Assembly (NCBI RefSeq): GCF_900101465.1
Contig: NZ_FMZM01000002.1
Location: forward strand, 406,136-470,135
Length of the DNA stretch: 64,000 nucleotides
Source: Nocardioides lianchengensis
GTDB lineage: Bacteria; Actinomycetota; Actinomycetes; Propionibacteriales; Nocardioidaceae
Direction: 5' to 3'
Each line of letters starts with the position of its first letter. The stretch's first letter is position 1. This document shows positions 1 to 8,114 of this stretch, piece after piece. A program made the translations under genes and the position numbers. Under the pieces are notes generated by a model, which saw only the letters and a list, made by a program, of their open reading frames with translations, ran no database searches and was not told the DNA's origin.

Positions 1-2
1 AC

Positions 3-101
3 CTGGTCGGCACCGGCTGGACCCTCACCGTCGCCACCCGGGCGCTCCGGCGGGCCGGCGCGGCCGAGGTGCTGCCGCTGGCCCTGGCCAGCCAGAGCTG
101 A
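3..101 (+). CDS. C-terminal fragment, probable RecQ-family helicase
   Basis: This is the last 32 codons of a gene that begins before the window. The visible peptide contains LVGTGWTLT followed by a helix and LPLALA. That resembles the PRPP-binding loop (D-D-x-V-D-T-G-x-T type) of phosphoribosyltransferase-like domains, which in actinobacteria also form the C-terminus of RecQ-type ATP-dependent helicases. The Asp before TGW is replaced by Gly here. A stand-alone ComF-like phosphoribosyltransferase is the alternative. The fragment is too short to choose with certainty. It is followed after 67 bases by a rightward gene. Confidence 0.5.
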   Translation: MVGTGWTLTVATRALRRAGAAEVLPLALASQS

Positions 102-156
102 TCCGGACCTCCGAGCCGATTCCCCGGGAGTCCATCCGAGAGGGGGCGGTACCCCC

Positions 157-162
157 TAGGGT
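157..162 (+). promoter_or_regulatory. TAGGGT -10-like hexamer, leaderless geometry
   Basis: TAGGGT stands six bases before the GTG at 169. The same TANNNT-N6-start arrangement recurs before many genes in this window, which supports both a leaderless promoter and the chosen start codon. Confidence 0.5.
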
Positions 163-168
163 TTCGCC

Positions 169-1155
169 GTGATCGAGACCCTGCCGCTGCGCCCGTCCCT
201 CGACCGAGACCGTCCGGTGGTGGCCCTCGGCGTGGCCCTCCTCGCGACCGCGGTCGTGCTGTCGGCGTTCTACTCGCGTGAGAGCGGCGATCTCGACCTG
301 TCCAACTTCGCGGTGGGCCTGCTGGCCACGGGCGGGCTGCTCCTGTTCGCCGTGGGGACCTACCTCCGGCTCCAGCAGGGGGACCGGTCGAGCGACCTGG
401 TCGCCTGGCCGGGCGCGTTCGGCAGCGTCGGCGTCGGCCTGATGGTGGCGGTGGCGATGGACACCCACGACGCGACGCCGTACGTCGCGGGTCTGCTGGT
501 CGTCCTGCTCTCCGCCGCCGGACTGGCCCTGACCCGCCGCGGGCCGTTCGTCGTCACGGGGGTGCTCGGCCTGCTGGTCGCCTACCTGCAGGGCATCGAC
601 GACGCCGTCGGCACCGGGGACGGCGAGGGAGTCCCGGGGGTGCAGATCGCCCTGGCCCTGGCCCTGTTCGCGCTGCTGGTCACCGCTGCGGGGTGGCGGC
701 TGCCGGCGAGCCGGGTGCTGAGCGGTGCCGTGGCCGGTGGGGTCACCGTCGTCGGGTTCGCCGTGCTGACCGGGGTGCTGTCGTTCGAGCACAGCCTCTC
801 GGTCGCCTTCTCGGGGATGAGCTCGGAGGACGGGGTCATCTACGGGTCCTCGTTCGACGGGCCGGTGGCCGACTCCGAGAGCTACACCGCCGACGCCTGG
901 ACGATCCTGCTGCTCGCCCTGGCCCTGGTGCTCGGCTGGTGCCTGTGCGCCGCGGTGACCGGTCACGTCGCCTACCGGCTGCTGGTGGTCGCCATGACGG
1001 TCACGATCATCCCGCTGGCCATGCAGCTGCTCACGGTCACGCACCCCTCCTGGTGGGGCTTGGCGCTGGGCGTCGCGGGCGGGGGCGTGCTCGTCCTCGC
1101 CGGGCTCCGAGCCCTGCGCCCGGCTCCCCGGCCCGAGCCGGGGCCCAAGCCCTAG
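169..1155 (+). CDS. Polytopic membrane protein of unknown function
   Basis: The 328-residue product is almost entirely hydrophobic, with about ten predicted membrane spans (roughly residues 18-36, 46-66, 80-97, 103-121, 127-143, 157-174, 184-206, 240-262, 268-290 and 297-315) joined by short loops. The only long polar loop is about residues 208-240 (SSEDGVIYGSS region). The C-terminus is a short proline-rich tail. I recognise no catalytic motif or transporter signature. The GTG start is chosen because TAGGGT lies six bases upstream. The gene ends ten bases before the next start, so the two could be co-transcribed, although the next gene has its own -10-like hexamer. Function cannot be assigned. 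Confidence 0.85.
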   Translation: MIETLPLRPSLDRDRPVVALGVALLATAVVLSAFYSRESGDLDLSNFAVGLLATGGLLLFAVGTYLRLQQGDRSSDLVAWPGAFGSVGVGLMVAVAMDTHDATPYVAGLLVVLLSAAGLALTRRGPFVVTGVLGLLVAYLQGIDDAVGTGDGEGVPGVQIALALALFALLVTAAGWRLPASRVLSGAVAGGVTVVGFAVLTGVLSFEHSLSVAFSGMSSEDGVIYGSSFDGPVADSESYTADAWTILLLALALVLGWCLCAAVTGHVAYRLLVVAMTVTIIPLAMQLLTVTHPSWWGLALGVAGGGVLVLAGLRALRPAPRPEPGPKP

Positions 1156-1164
1156 GCTCGACCC

Positions 1165-2055
1165 ATGCGCGTCGGACTCACCCTGCTCACCGACCAGCCC
1201 TGGGCCGAGGCGGCGCCGCGGTGGCGGGCCACCGAGGAGCTGGGCTTCGACCACGCCTGGACCTACGACCACCTGACCTGGGGCGGGCTGCCGGACTCGC
1301 CGTGGGCAGGGGCGACGCCGACCCTGGCGGCCGCGGCGGCGATCACCGAGCGGATCCCCCTCGGCACCCTGGTCTCGGCGCCCAACTTCCGGCACCCCTA
1401 CCTGCTCTTCCGCGACGCCCAGGCGCTCGAGGACGTCTCGGGCGGCCGGTTCCTGCTCGGCCTCGGCACCGGCGGCGACCTCGACGCGCAGGTCCTCGGG
1501 GGTGCCGACCTGTCGGTGCGCGAGCGGGTCGATCGGTTCCAGGAGTTCGTCGGCGTCCTCGAGCAGCTGCGCGACGGCGACCACGTCACCACCGAGGGCC
1601 GCTGGTTCTCCACCGCCGACGCGCGCACGCGACCGGGGCTGCCGCGGACGCCGTACCTCCTGGCGGCCAACGGGCCGCGCTCGCTGCGGTTCGCCGCCGC
1701 CCACGGCAGCGGCTGGATCACGACCGGTCCCTACGCCGCCGACTCCGTCGACAGCTGGTACGCCGGCCTCGCCGAGTCGGTGCACCGCTTCGACGACGCG
1801 CTCGCCGAGGTCGGCCGCGACCCCGGCACCGTGCCGCGCTACGTCCTGCCCGACGCGACCCCGCACCTCACCGGCACGGGCCGGTTCGCGCTGTCCAGCG
1901 TGGCCTTCTTCGAGGAGGTCGCCGGTCGGGTCGCCGAGCTCGGCTTCACCGACCTGGTCACCCACTGGCCGCGCCGGGAGACGGCGTACGTCGGCGACGA
2001 GGCCGTCCTGGAGGCCGTCGCCGCCGACGTGCTGCCGGGCCTGCAGGCGGGCTAG
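1165..2055 (+). CDS. LLM-class (luciferase-like) flavin-dependent oxidoreductase
   Basis: A 296-residue protein of the bacterial luciferase-like monooxygenase superfamily, single-domain TIM barrels that use reduced FMN or F420. Family features visible are the N-terminal strand RVGLTLLTDQPW, the helix ATEELGFDHAWTYDH, the block LGTLVSAPNFRHPY followed by AQALEDVSGGRFLLGLGTGG (the most conserved stretch of the family), and LLAANGPRSLRFAA late in the barrel. Length is normal. The substrate cannot be read from the sequence, and either an F420- or FMN-dependent enzyme is possible. TAGGCT stands six bases before the ATG. Its stop overlaps the stop of the convergent acyltransferase gene (shared CTAG), leaving no space for a terminator. 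Confidence 0.9.
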   Translation: MRVGLTLLTDQPWAEAAPRWRATEELGFDHAWTYDHLTWGGLPDSPWAGATPTLAAAAAITERIPLGTLVSAPNFRHPYLLFRDAQALEDVSGGRFLLGLGTGGDLDAQVLGGADLSVRERVDRFQEFVGVLEQLRDGDHVTTEGRWFSTADARTRPGLPRTPYLLAANGPRSLRFAAAHGSGWITTGPYAADSVDSWYAGLAESVHRFDDALAEVGRDPGTVPRYVLPDATPHLTGTGRFALSSVAFFEEVAGRVAELGFTDLVTHWPRRETAYVGDEAVLEAVAADVLPGLQAG

Positions 2056-3284
2056 CGGCTCGCGGCGAGCTCCCGGTCGCTGCGGTCCTCGCGCTCCTCG
2101 ACCCGCGGGCCGTCGGTGAGGTGCGCGTAGTAGTCGCGCGGCGCCCCGCGGCGGTCGATCATCGCGAGCAGCTTCAGCCCGGCGGCCTCGACGGTGCGCG
2201 AGCTGACCCAGGCGAGCAGCACGGTGGGGACCACCACGAGCACGGCGGTGACCACGAAGAAGCTCCCGCTGCGGGCCTCGGGCAGCACCCCGAGGTGGCC
2301 GAGCAGGCGCATCACCGGCTCGTGGATCAGGTAGACGCCGTACCCGAGACCGCCGAGCCACGCCAGCGGCCGCCAGTCGAGCACGGCCGGCCACGGGCCG
2401 TCGTGGAGCACGATCGAGGCGAACGCCGCCGTGAGCGCGAGGGCGTACGCCGGGTGCCACCACTCGCCCGTCACCGAGTCGATCGGGCGGATGAGGACCA
2501 GCCACACCAGCACGGCCACGCCCCCGGTCGCCAGCGCGCCGCGGGCCGCCCGGCCGAGCCGGACACCGGCGGCTGCGAGCACCGCCAGGCCCATCCCGAG
2601 GCCGAAGTCCGCAGCCCGGGAGATCGGCGAGAACCAGAGCGACCAGTCGGTGTGCGGCTGGCCCGAGAGCAGGGTCGCCCAGGCCAGGTAGGCCAGGCCG
2701 ACGACCACGAGCAGCGCCGGCAGCACCGCCGCGACGGCGAGCCGGCCGCGACGGGTCGCGGCCCGTCGTACCCCGGCGTGGACGAGGGGTACGGCGAGCG
2801 CCATCACGACGTAGAAGTGGAACTCGACGCCGAGCGACCAGGCCGGACCGTTGGTCCAGAAGATGTACTCGTCGCTGTAGACGTGGGTGAACGTCAGGTG
2901 GGTCAGCAGGTCCTGCCAGTGCCCCGGCAGCTCGGGGTTGGTCGCCGTCCACACCAGCAACACGACGACGTAGTAGAGCGGGAGCAGGCGGGCCATCCGG
3001 CGGTAGAGCAGCACCCGACCGGGCTTGTCAGTGGCCCCGGCGGCCGCCGCCCGGGCGATCGGCAGCCAGAGCACCAGCCCGGACAGCACGAAGAACATGT
3101 CGACGAACAGGTCGGTGCCGGTCATCAGCTGGTGGGCCGTGCCCGACCACGGCCAGGTGCCCTCGGCACCGGTCCGGTTGTGCTGGTAGGCGTGGAAGAA
3201 CACGACGGCGAACGCGGCCAGGGCGCGCAGCCAGCCGAGCGGGTAGCGGGGCGCGGTGGTCGTGGGGACGGTCTGGGCGCTCAT
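2052..3284 (-). CDS. Membrane acyltransferase, acyltransferase-3 family
   Basis: A 410-residue integral membrane protein of the acyltransferase-3 (OafA/NodX/OpgC-like) family, which O-acylates sugars of surface glycans. The N-terminus LGWLRALAAFAVVFFHAY carries the typical R-x10-H pair (Arg before the first span, His at its end), followed by FFVLSGLVLW, RRMARLLPLYY and the late LGYGVYLIHEP motif. About ten hydrophobic spans are visible. Its ATG overlaps the stop of the upstream glycosyltransferase by four bases (ATGA), so the two are translationally coupled and probably act on the same polysaccharide or glycolipid. The acyl donor and target are unknown. The C-terminal tail of about 40 residues is charged and probably cytoplasmic. 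Confidence 0.9.
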   Translation of the reverse strand: MSAQTVPTTTAPRYPLGWLRALAAFAVVFFHAYQHNRTGAEGTWPWSGTAHQLMTGTDLFVDMFFVLSGLVLWLPIARAAAAGATDKPGRVLLYRRMARLLPLYYVVVLLVWTATNPELPGHWQDLLTHLTFTHVYSDEYIFWTNGPAWSLGVEFHFYVVMALAVPLVHAGVRRAATRRGRLAVAAVLPALLVVVGLAYLAWATLLSGQPHTDWSLWFSPISRAADFGLGMGLAVLAAAGVRLGRAARGALATGGVAVLVWLVLIRPIDSVTGEWWHPAYALALTAAFASIVLHDGPWPAVLDWRPLAWLGGLGYGVYLIHEPVMRLLGHLGVLPEARSGSFFVVTAVLVVVPTVLLAWVSSRTVEAAGLKLLAMIDRRGAPRDYYAHLTDGPRVEEREDRSDRELAASR

Positions 3285-5215
3285 GCGGCCACCTCCTCGG
3301 AGGTCTCGGGGACGTCGGTCGACCGGCTGCTGCCGGAGCTGGGGGCGTTGCGGGGCGTCACGACCCACTGGTGCTCGCCGCGCAGCTGCTTGAGGTGCGC
3401 GACCCGGGCGACGACGTTCTTGGCCTCGGTGTAGACGAGCATGTTGGCGATCGCGGCGCCGAGGAACCACCGGCCGTGGCGCCGGATCTCGGGCGCGGCC
3501 AGCCGCCAGGCGGCGAAGGTCTGCAGCGGCCCGGAGACGGTCACGAACAAGGTCACCAGCGCGAAGATCGGCGAGGTCAGGTCGAGCCCGCCGTCGCGCC
3601 ACGCGTAGAAGCCGATCAGCGGCCAGGCGAGCACGGCGATCCAGGGGTAGAGCTCGCGCCACCCCAGCAGGTACGTCGCCCCGAGCTTCTGGCGCAGGGT
3701 CAGCCGGGAGGAGCGCAGGATCGGGCGCAGGTGCTTCAGCGAGACCTGGAACCAGCCCTGGGCCCAGCGCATCCGCTGCTTCCACAGCGCCTTCGGCGTC
3801 TCGGGCGCGAGCTCGCGGCTGATCAGCCCGGGGTCGTTGACGATCCGGCCGCCGGCGGCGAGGACCCGCATGGACGCCTCGATGTCCTCGGTGAGGAACG
3901 AGCCGCGCAGCCGGATCCGCTCGAGAGCGGAGGTGCGCCAGTAGCCGTTGGAGCCGCCGAAGATCCCGAAGCCGTGCAGCTGGGCCCGGCCGGGGTGCGA
4001 GACGGCGTAGATCTGCTCGAACTCGACCGCGACCAGCCGTGCGAGCGCGGAGTCGTCGCCGTTGCGGATGACGCAGTGGCCCTGCACGACGTCGACCGGG
4101 TCGCGGGTGTCGCTGAACCAGGCCCAGGCGCGGTCGAACGCGCCGGCCATCGGGTGGTGGTCGGCGTCGAAGATCCCGACGAACTCGCCCTCGGCCACCC
4201 GCAGCGCGGCGTTCACGTTCTGCGCCTTGGAGGTGCTGTCGGCGACCTTCAGCACGGTGAGGCCGTCGTGGTCGGCGGCGAGCTGCTCGAGCTCGGCCTC
4301 GACCGGGACCGCGAAGGGGGTGTTGTAGGCGAGCACGACCTGCAGGCCGCCGGCGTACTCCTGGGCCAGGAAGGCGCGGACCGTCTCGACGATGGTGTCG
4401 GCCTCGTTGGGCAGGTACGCCGCGATCACGGCCGTCGCGCGCGGGGCCGGACCGGGGTCGGCCGGCGGGCGCGGCGGGTCGAGGGCCTGGGAGCTCTCGG
4501 CCCAGATGGTCAGCGCGGTCAGTGAGAGCGCGCCGACGAGGAACCAGTAGACGACCGTGGAGACGTCCAGCCCGACGGCGTCGAGCCCGACCAGGGCCAG
4601 GAACGGCACCAGCATGGCGCCGAGCGTCGCCCACACGATCTGGGAGCCGGCCGACCAGAGGTTGATCCGCGGCTGGCGCGTCCTGACGTCGGCGGCATGG
4701 TGACGGGGCTGGAGGTCGCGCTGGAGCAGCGACTCGGCGGCCGCGGAGGAGGCGTTCACCTCGGCCTGGCGGGCGCCCTGCTTGCGGGTGACCGGGGCCC
4801 AGCCGACGCCGAGGTCGATGACGCCGCGGCGCAGACCGTGGGCGTCCGCGACCAGGTCGAGGACCTCGACCGCGTGGTAGGCCATCTCCTGCAGGCGGAC
4901 CGGGCGGGCGGCCCGCTCGCCACGGCGCAGCCGCAGGGTGAGTCGCCCCTCGGGGGTGCCGGCCACGACCTCGCCGGGGTGCAGGAAGCGGGTGAGCCGC
5001 TCGGCGGCCTCGACGACGAGGTCGCCCGAGGCACGCACGGAGTCGCCGGCGTCTCCACTGGGGGCGGCCCAGACCGGCTCGAGGACCGCGACGATCTCGC
5101 GGCGTGAGGGCCGGGAGCGCAGCGGCTCGGCGGAGACGACGACCTCGGGGGCCACGACACGGCCGCCCGCCAGCCGGGACGGCTGGTCGGGACGGCGCAG
5201 GGGGATGAGGGACAC
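3281..5215 (-). CDS. Membrane GT2 glycosyltransferase with degenerate GGDEF-like N-terminus
   Basis: A 644-residue processive-type family 2 glycosyltransferase related to cellulose, hyaluronan and poly-GlcNAc synthases. Residues about 165-230 hold two membrane spans; the catalytic domain follows with IFDADHHP (UDP-sugar/metal site), SFLTEDIEASMR (catalytic ED) and QRMRWAQGW (acceptor-binding QxxRW). Three further spans close the protein. Residues about 40-125 look like a diguanylate-cyclase fold (GDLVVEAAERLTRFL, then GVIDLGVGWAPV), but the GGDEF signature is replaced by GTPEGRL, so it is presumably a non-catalytic module. The start is GTG with AAAGG about ten bases upstream. It overlaps the acyltransferase gene by four bases, which indicates joint work on an exported glycan. 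Its sugar product is unknown. Confidence 0.9.
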   Translation of the reverse strand: MSLIPLRRPDQPSRLAGGRVVAPEVVVSAEPLRSRPSRREIVAVLEPVWAAPSGDAGDSVRASGDLVVEAAERLTRFLHPGEVVAGTPEGRLTLRLRRGERAARPVRLQEMAYHAVEVLDLVADAHGLRRGVIDLGVGWAPVTRKQGARQAEVNASSAAAESLLQRDLQPRHHAADVRTRQPRINLWSAGSQIVWATLGAMLVPFLALVGLDAVGLDVSTVVYWFLVGALSLTALTIWAESSQALDPPRPPADPGPAPRATAVIAAYLPNEADTIVETVRAFLAQEYAGGLQVVLAYNTPFAVPVEAELEQLAADHDGLTVLKVADSTSKAQNVNAALRVAEGEFVGIFDADHHPMAGAFDRAWAWFSDTRDPVDVVQGHCVIRNGDDSALARLVAVEFEQIYAVSHPGRAQLHGFGIFGGSNGYWRTSALERIRLRGSFLTEDIEASMRVLAAGGRIVNDPGLISRELAPETPKALWKQRMRWAQGWFQVSLKHLRPILRSSRLTLRQKLGATYLLGWRELYPWIAVLAWPLIGFYAWRDGGLDLTSPIFALVTLFVTVSGPLQTFAAWRLAAPEIRRHGRWFLGAAIANMLVYTEAKNVVARVAHLKQLRGEHQWVVTPRNAPSSGSSRSTDVPETSEEVAA

Positions 5216-5452
5216 GGGGCACTGGCCTTTCGGAGTCGGGTACGCCGCGGCCCGCGGGTGGCGGGCGACGGTGGTGCTGACGGTCCGGGGCGCCGCGGAT
5301 GGGGCGTCCGATCGGACGAGAAAGGCGCGCTGCGTGAGTCGCGCTCGTCCTCCACCGTAGGGGCGGACGGGGGGCCGGACTCAAGCCCCGGCGGGGTGGT
5401 TCCGGTCACGAGGCTCCTGGACAGCAGGTGGAACACGTTCTAATTTGCGATC
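5216..5452. promoter_or_regulatory. Divergent intergenic region between GT2 and reductase genes
   Basis: This 237-base gap separates two divergently transcribed genes, so both promoters must lie here. The right end holds a KstR-like palindrome and a -10 hexamer for the rightward gene. The left part, close to the GT2 start, holds AAAGG as ribosome-binding site. I see no coding potential in the rest. Confidence 0.5.
5429..5442. promoter_or_regulatory. KstR-like operator (TGGAACACGTTCTA)
   Basis: The 14-mer fits the TnnAACnnGTTnnA palindrome described for KstR, the TetR-family repressor of cholesterol catabolism genes in mycobacteria and rhodococci. It overlaps by two bases the TAATTT hexamer (5441-5446) that lies six bases before the ATG at 5453, the expected place for a repressor site. 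Assignment to KstR itself is inference, as no kstR gene is in this window. Confidence 0.5.
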
Positions 5453-6496
5453 ATGACCCAGCCCCTGCGCGTGATCCAGTGGACGACCGGCAACATCGGG
5501 CGGCGCTCGCTGCACGCGATCCTGGCCCGGCCCGACCTCGAGCTCGTCGGCGTCTACGCCCACGGTGCCGACAAGGTCGGCCGCGACGCCGCCGAGCTCT
5601 GCGGCTGGCCGTCGCCGACCGGGGTCCTCGCGACCAACGACGTCGCCGCGCTGCTGGCCCTGGGCGCCGACGCCTGCTGCTACAACCCGTTGTGGCCCTC
5701 GGTCGACGAGCTGTGCGCGCTGCTCGAGGCGGGGGTGAACGTCTGCTCCAGCGCGGCCTGGATCACCGGCGGGAAGCAGTCACCGGAGGACCTCGAGCGG
5801 ATCCGTACGGCGTGCGAGCGGGGCGGCTCGACGATCTTCGGGTCGGGCGCCCACCCCGGCATGACCAACCTGGTCGGGATGGTGCTGAGCGGCTCCTGCG
5901 AGCAGGTCGACGAGATCAGGATCACCGAGTCGGTGGACTGCTCGACGTATGAGTCGGCCGAGACGCAGACCGCGATGGGCTTCTCGCTCGACCCCGAGAC
6001 CCCCGGGCTGGCCGAGTCGGTCCGCCGCGAGTCGGAGGTCTTCGCGGAGTCGGCCGCGATGATGGCCGACGCGATCGGCGTGACCCTGGACCGGCTGACC
6101 TTCGACGTCACCTTCACCGCGGCCACCGGCGACACCGACCTCGGCTTCATGACGATCCCGGCCGGCACGGTCGGCGGCGTGATGGGCTACCACCGCGGCT
6201 GGGTCGGCGATCGCAACGTGGTCAGCGTCGGCTTCAACTGGACGATGGGCGAGCACGTCGTACCCCCGAAGCCGCTGGCGCACGGCCACGTCATCCAGAT
6301 CTTCGGCGTGCCCAACATGCGCACCGTCATCCACTGCCTGCCCCCGCAGGACTGGAGCGAGGGCTTCATGGACCTCGGGATGATCTACACGGCGATGCCG
6401 GTCACCAACGCCGTCCCCTACGTCGTCGCCGCGCCCCCCGGCATCGTCACCCTGAAGGACCTCCCGCCGATCACCGGCCGAGTCAGCACGAAGTGA
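5453..6496 (+). CDS. Dihydrodipicolinate-reductase-like NAD(P)-dependent dehydrogenase
   Basis: A 347-residue protein with an N-terminal Rossmann fold: LRVIQWTTGNIGRRSL replaces the usual GxxGxxG with TGNIGR, followed by the acidic strand end ELVGVYAH. The C-terminal half resembles the homologues usually annotated as dihydrodipicolinate-reductase-like or 2,4-diaminopentanoate-dehydrogenase-like in actinobacteria. It is not a true DapB: it is about 100 residues too long and I do not see the DapB active-site signature. Such homologues are often found near lipid or steroid catabolism genes, and a KstR-like box overlaps its promoter, so a role in steroid or lipid breakdown is plausible but unproven. 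It converges on an MFS gene across a strong palindrome. Confidence 0.8.
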   Translation: MTQPLRVIQWTTGNIGRRSLHAILARPDLELVGVYAHGADKVGRDAAELCGWPSPTGVLATNDVAALLALGADACCYNPLWPSVDELCALLEAGVNVCSSAAWITGGKQSPEDLERIRTACERGGSTIFGSGAHPGMTNLVGMVLSGSCEQVDEIRITESVDCSTYESAETQTAMGFSLDPETPGLAESVRRESEVFAESAAMMADAIGVTLDRLTFDVTFTAATGDTDLGFMTIPAGTVGGVMGYHRGWVGDRNVVSVGFNWTMGEHVVPPKPLAHGHVIQIFGVPNMRTVIHCLPPQDWSEGFMDLGMIYTAMPVTNAVPYVVAAPPGIVTLKDLPPITGRVSTK

Positions 6497-6497
6497 G

Positions 6498-6528
6498 GCC
6501 GAGTCAGCACCAGTTGTGCTGACTCGGC
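6498..6528. terminator. Palindrome between convergent genes (GCCGAGTCAGCAC arms)
   Basis: Arms 6498-6510 and 6516-6528 are perfect 13-base complements around the loop CAGTT. A further direct copy of the arm covers 6477-6489, inside the end of the reductase gene, and an inverted partial copy covers 6540-6550. It probably terminates both convergent genes. The word GCCGAGTC recurs in the convergent gap at 53201-53254. Confidence 0.65.
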
Positions 6529-6552
6529 CCACAACAACTGCTGACTCGGCGG

Positions 6553-8031
6553 TTAGTGACCGACGAGGACGGTCGGGTCGACGGACTGCTCGGCCTTCTT
6601 GCGGGGCAGGAAGTACGCCGGGATCAGCACCAGCGCGACCATCACGGTGCCGACCCAGAAGACGCCGCTGAAGACGCCGGCCAGGTCGCCGACGGGGTCG
6701 GTGGCGCCGATGTCGTTCTTGACGCCGTTGGTGAGCAGCACCGAGAAGATCGCGGTGCCGATCGAGGCGGCGACCTGCTGGATGATGTTCATCAGCGTCG
6801 AGCCGCGGGCGATGGTGTGCTCGCGCAGGGTCTGCAGCGCGGCCGACATGATCGGCATCATCGTGGCGCCCATGCCGAGGCCCTGGACGAAGAGCGCCAG
6901 CCCGAGGAACCAGTACGACGTCGTGTCGTCCAGCGTGGCGTAGAGGCCCAGGCCGACGGTGATCGTGGCGACGCCGGCCATCACGATCTTGCCGGGCCCG
7001 ATCCTGTCGCTCAGCACGCCGGCGAGCGGCATGGTGAGCATCGCGCCGACGCCCTGCGGGGCCAGCAGCAGGCCGGCCATCATGGCGGACTCGCCGCGCA
7101 CGCCCTGGTAGTACTGCGGGAACAGCAGGCTGGCGCCGAAGAACGCGATCGCGAACAGCGTCATGCCGATCACCGCGAAGGTGAGGGTGCGGTTGGCGAA
7201 CAGCCGCAGGTCGACCAGCGGGTGCTCGTTGCGGCGGTTGAGGGCCCACGGGACGAAGGCGGCGATCAGGACCGCGCCGATCAGCGCCGGGAGCAGGACC
7301 TTGGCGGCCCAGACGGTGCCGGTCTCGGGGATCGAGGAGACGCCGTACAGGAAGAGGGCGAGGCCGGGGGAGAGCAGCACCATGCCGAGCCAGTCGAAGG
7401 ACTCCGACGGGGTGGGGGCGTCGGCCGGGAGCACCTTCCAGGCGTAGACCAGCGCGACCAGGCCGATCGGCAGGTTGATCAGGAAGATCCAGTGCCAGGA
7501 CGCGTTGTCGATCAGCGCGCCGCCGAGGATCGGGCCGGCGATCGGGCCGAGCAGCATCGGGATGCCCATCACGGCCATCACCCGGCCGATCCGGTCGGGG
7601 CCGGCGGCGCGGGTCAGGATGGTCATGCCGAGCGGCACCAGCATGCCGCCGCCGAAGCCCTGCACGACGCGGAAGGCGACCAGCATCTCCAGCGAGGTCG
7701 CCACCGCGCACAGCACCGAGCCGACGGTGAACAACACCACGGCGGTGAGGTAGAGCCGCTTGGTGCCGAACCGGTCGGACGCCCACCCGGTCAGCGGGAT
7801 CACGCTCGCCAGGGCGAGCGTGTAGGCGGTCATCGTCCAGGCGACCTGCGCGGTGGTCGCGTCGAAGACGTCCTCGAAGGTGCGCAGCGCGACCGAGACG
7901 ACCGTGATGTCGAGGATCGACATGATCGCGCCGACCACGACCACTCCGGCGACCAGCAGGACGTCGCGGTCGAGCTTGTCGGGGGATCCGGGGGCGGGCG
8001 GCGGGGCGCTGGTCTCGGGAGCACTGGTCAC
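6553..8031 (-). CDS. DHA2-family (14-span) MFS drug exporter
   Basis: A 492-residue major facilitator of the EmrB/QacA type, proton-driven exporters of drugs or metabolites. Visible marks are the first span with SILDITVVSVALRTF (motif D1 region of DHA2 proteins), WASDRFGTKRLYL (motif A) and FRVVQGFGGGMLVPLGM (motif C, antiporter signature). About fourteen hydrophobic spans fit the length. The soluble N-terminus is short and proline-rich. The start is GTG, with TAGCCT six bases upstream. No regulator gene is adjacent, and the substrate is unknown. It lies head-to-tail with the glutathione peroxidase gene on the same strand, with an 83-base gap. Confidence 0.92.
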   Translation of the reverse strand: MTSAPETSAPPPAPGSPDKLDRDVLLVAGVVVVGAIMSILDITVVSVALRTFEDVFDATTAQVAWTMTAYTLALASVIPLTGWASDRFGTKRLYLTAVVLFTVGSVLCAVATSLEMLVAFRVVQGFGGGMLVPLGMTILTRAAGPDRIGRVMAVMGIPMLLGPIAGPILGGALIDNASWHWIFLINLPIGLVALVYAWKVLPADAPTPSESFDWLGMVLLSPGLALFLYGVSSIPETGTVWAAKVLLPALIGAVLIAAFVPWALNRRNEHPLVDLRLFANRTLTFAVIGMTLFAIAFFGASLLFPQYYQGVRGESAMMAGLLLAPQGVGAMLTMPLAGVLSDRIGPGKIVMAGVATITVGLGLYATLDDTTSYWFLGLALFVQGLGMGATMMPIMSAALQTLREHTIARGSTLMNIIQQVAASIGTAIFSVLLTNGVKNDIGATDPVGDLAGVFSGVFWVGTVMVALVLIPAYFLPRKKAEQSVDPTVLVGH

Positions 8032-8114
8032 CGGCCCAGGCTAAGAGCCGGTCTCAACCGATGGCATCCGACTTTCGTCGCAACGGCGTGTGGGCTCGCT
8101 CACGCCCGGGCCGG

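Noticed and set aside
25..2952. A 975-codon open frame on the minus strand opposite two clear rightward genes
   Set aside because: Arg/Gly/Pro-rich low-complexity translation with no motif, lying antisense to the membrane protein and LLM genes. High GC makes such frames common.
693..3434. A 913-codon rightward frame
   Set aside because: Out of frame with, or antisense to, four recognised genes, with compositional bias only.
6477..6550. CRISPR array
   Set aside because: The copies are palindromic, unevenly spaced and too few; no spacer-like regular units and no cas genes in the window.
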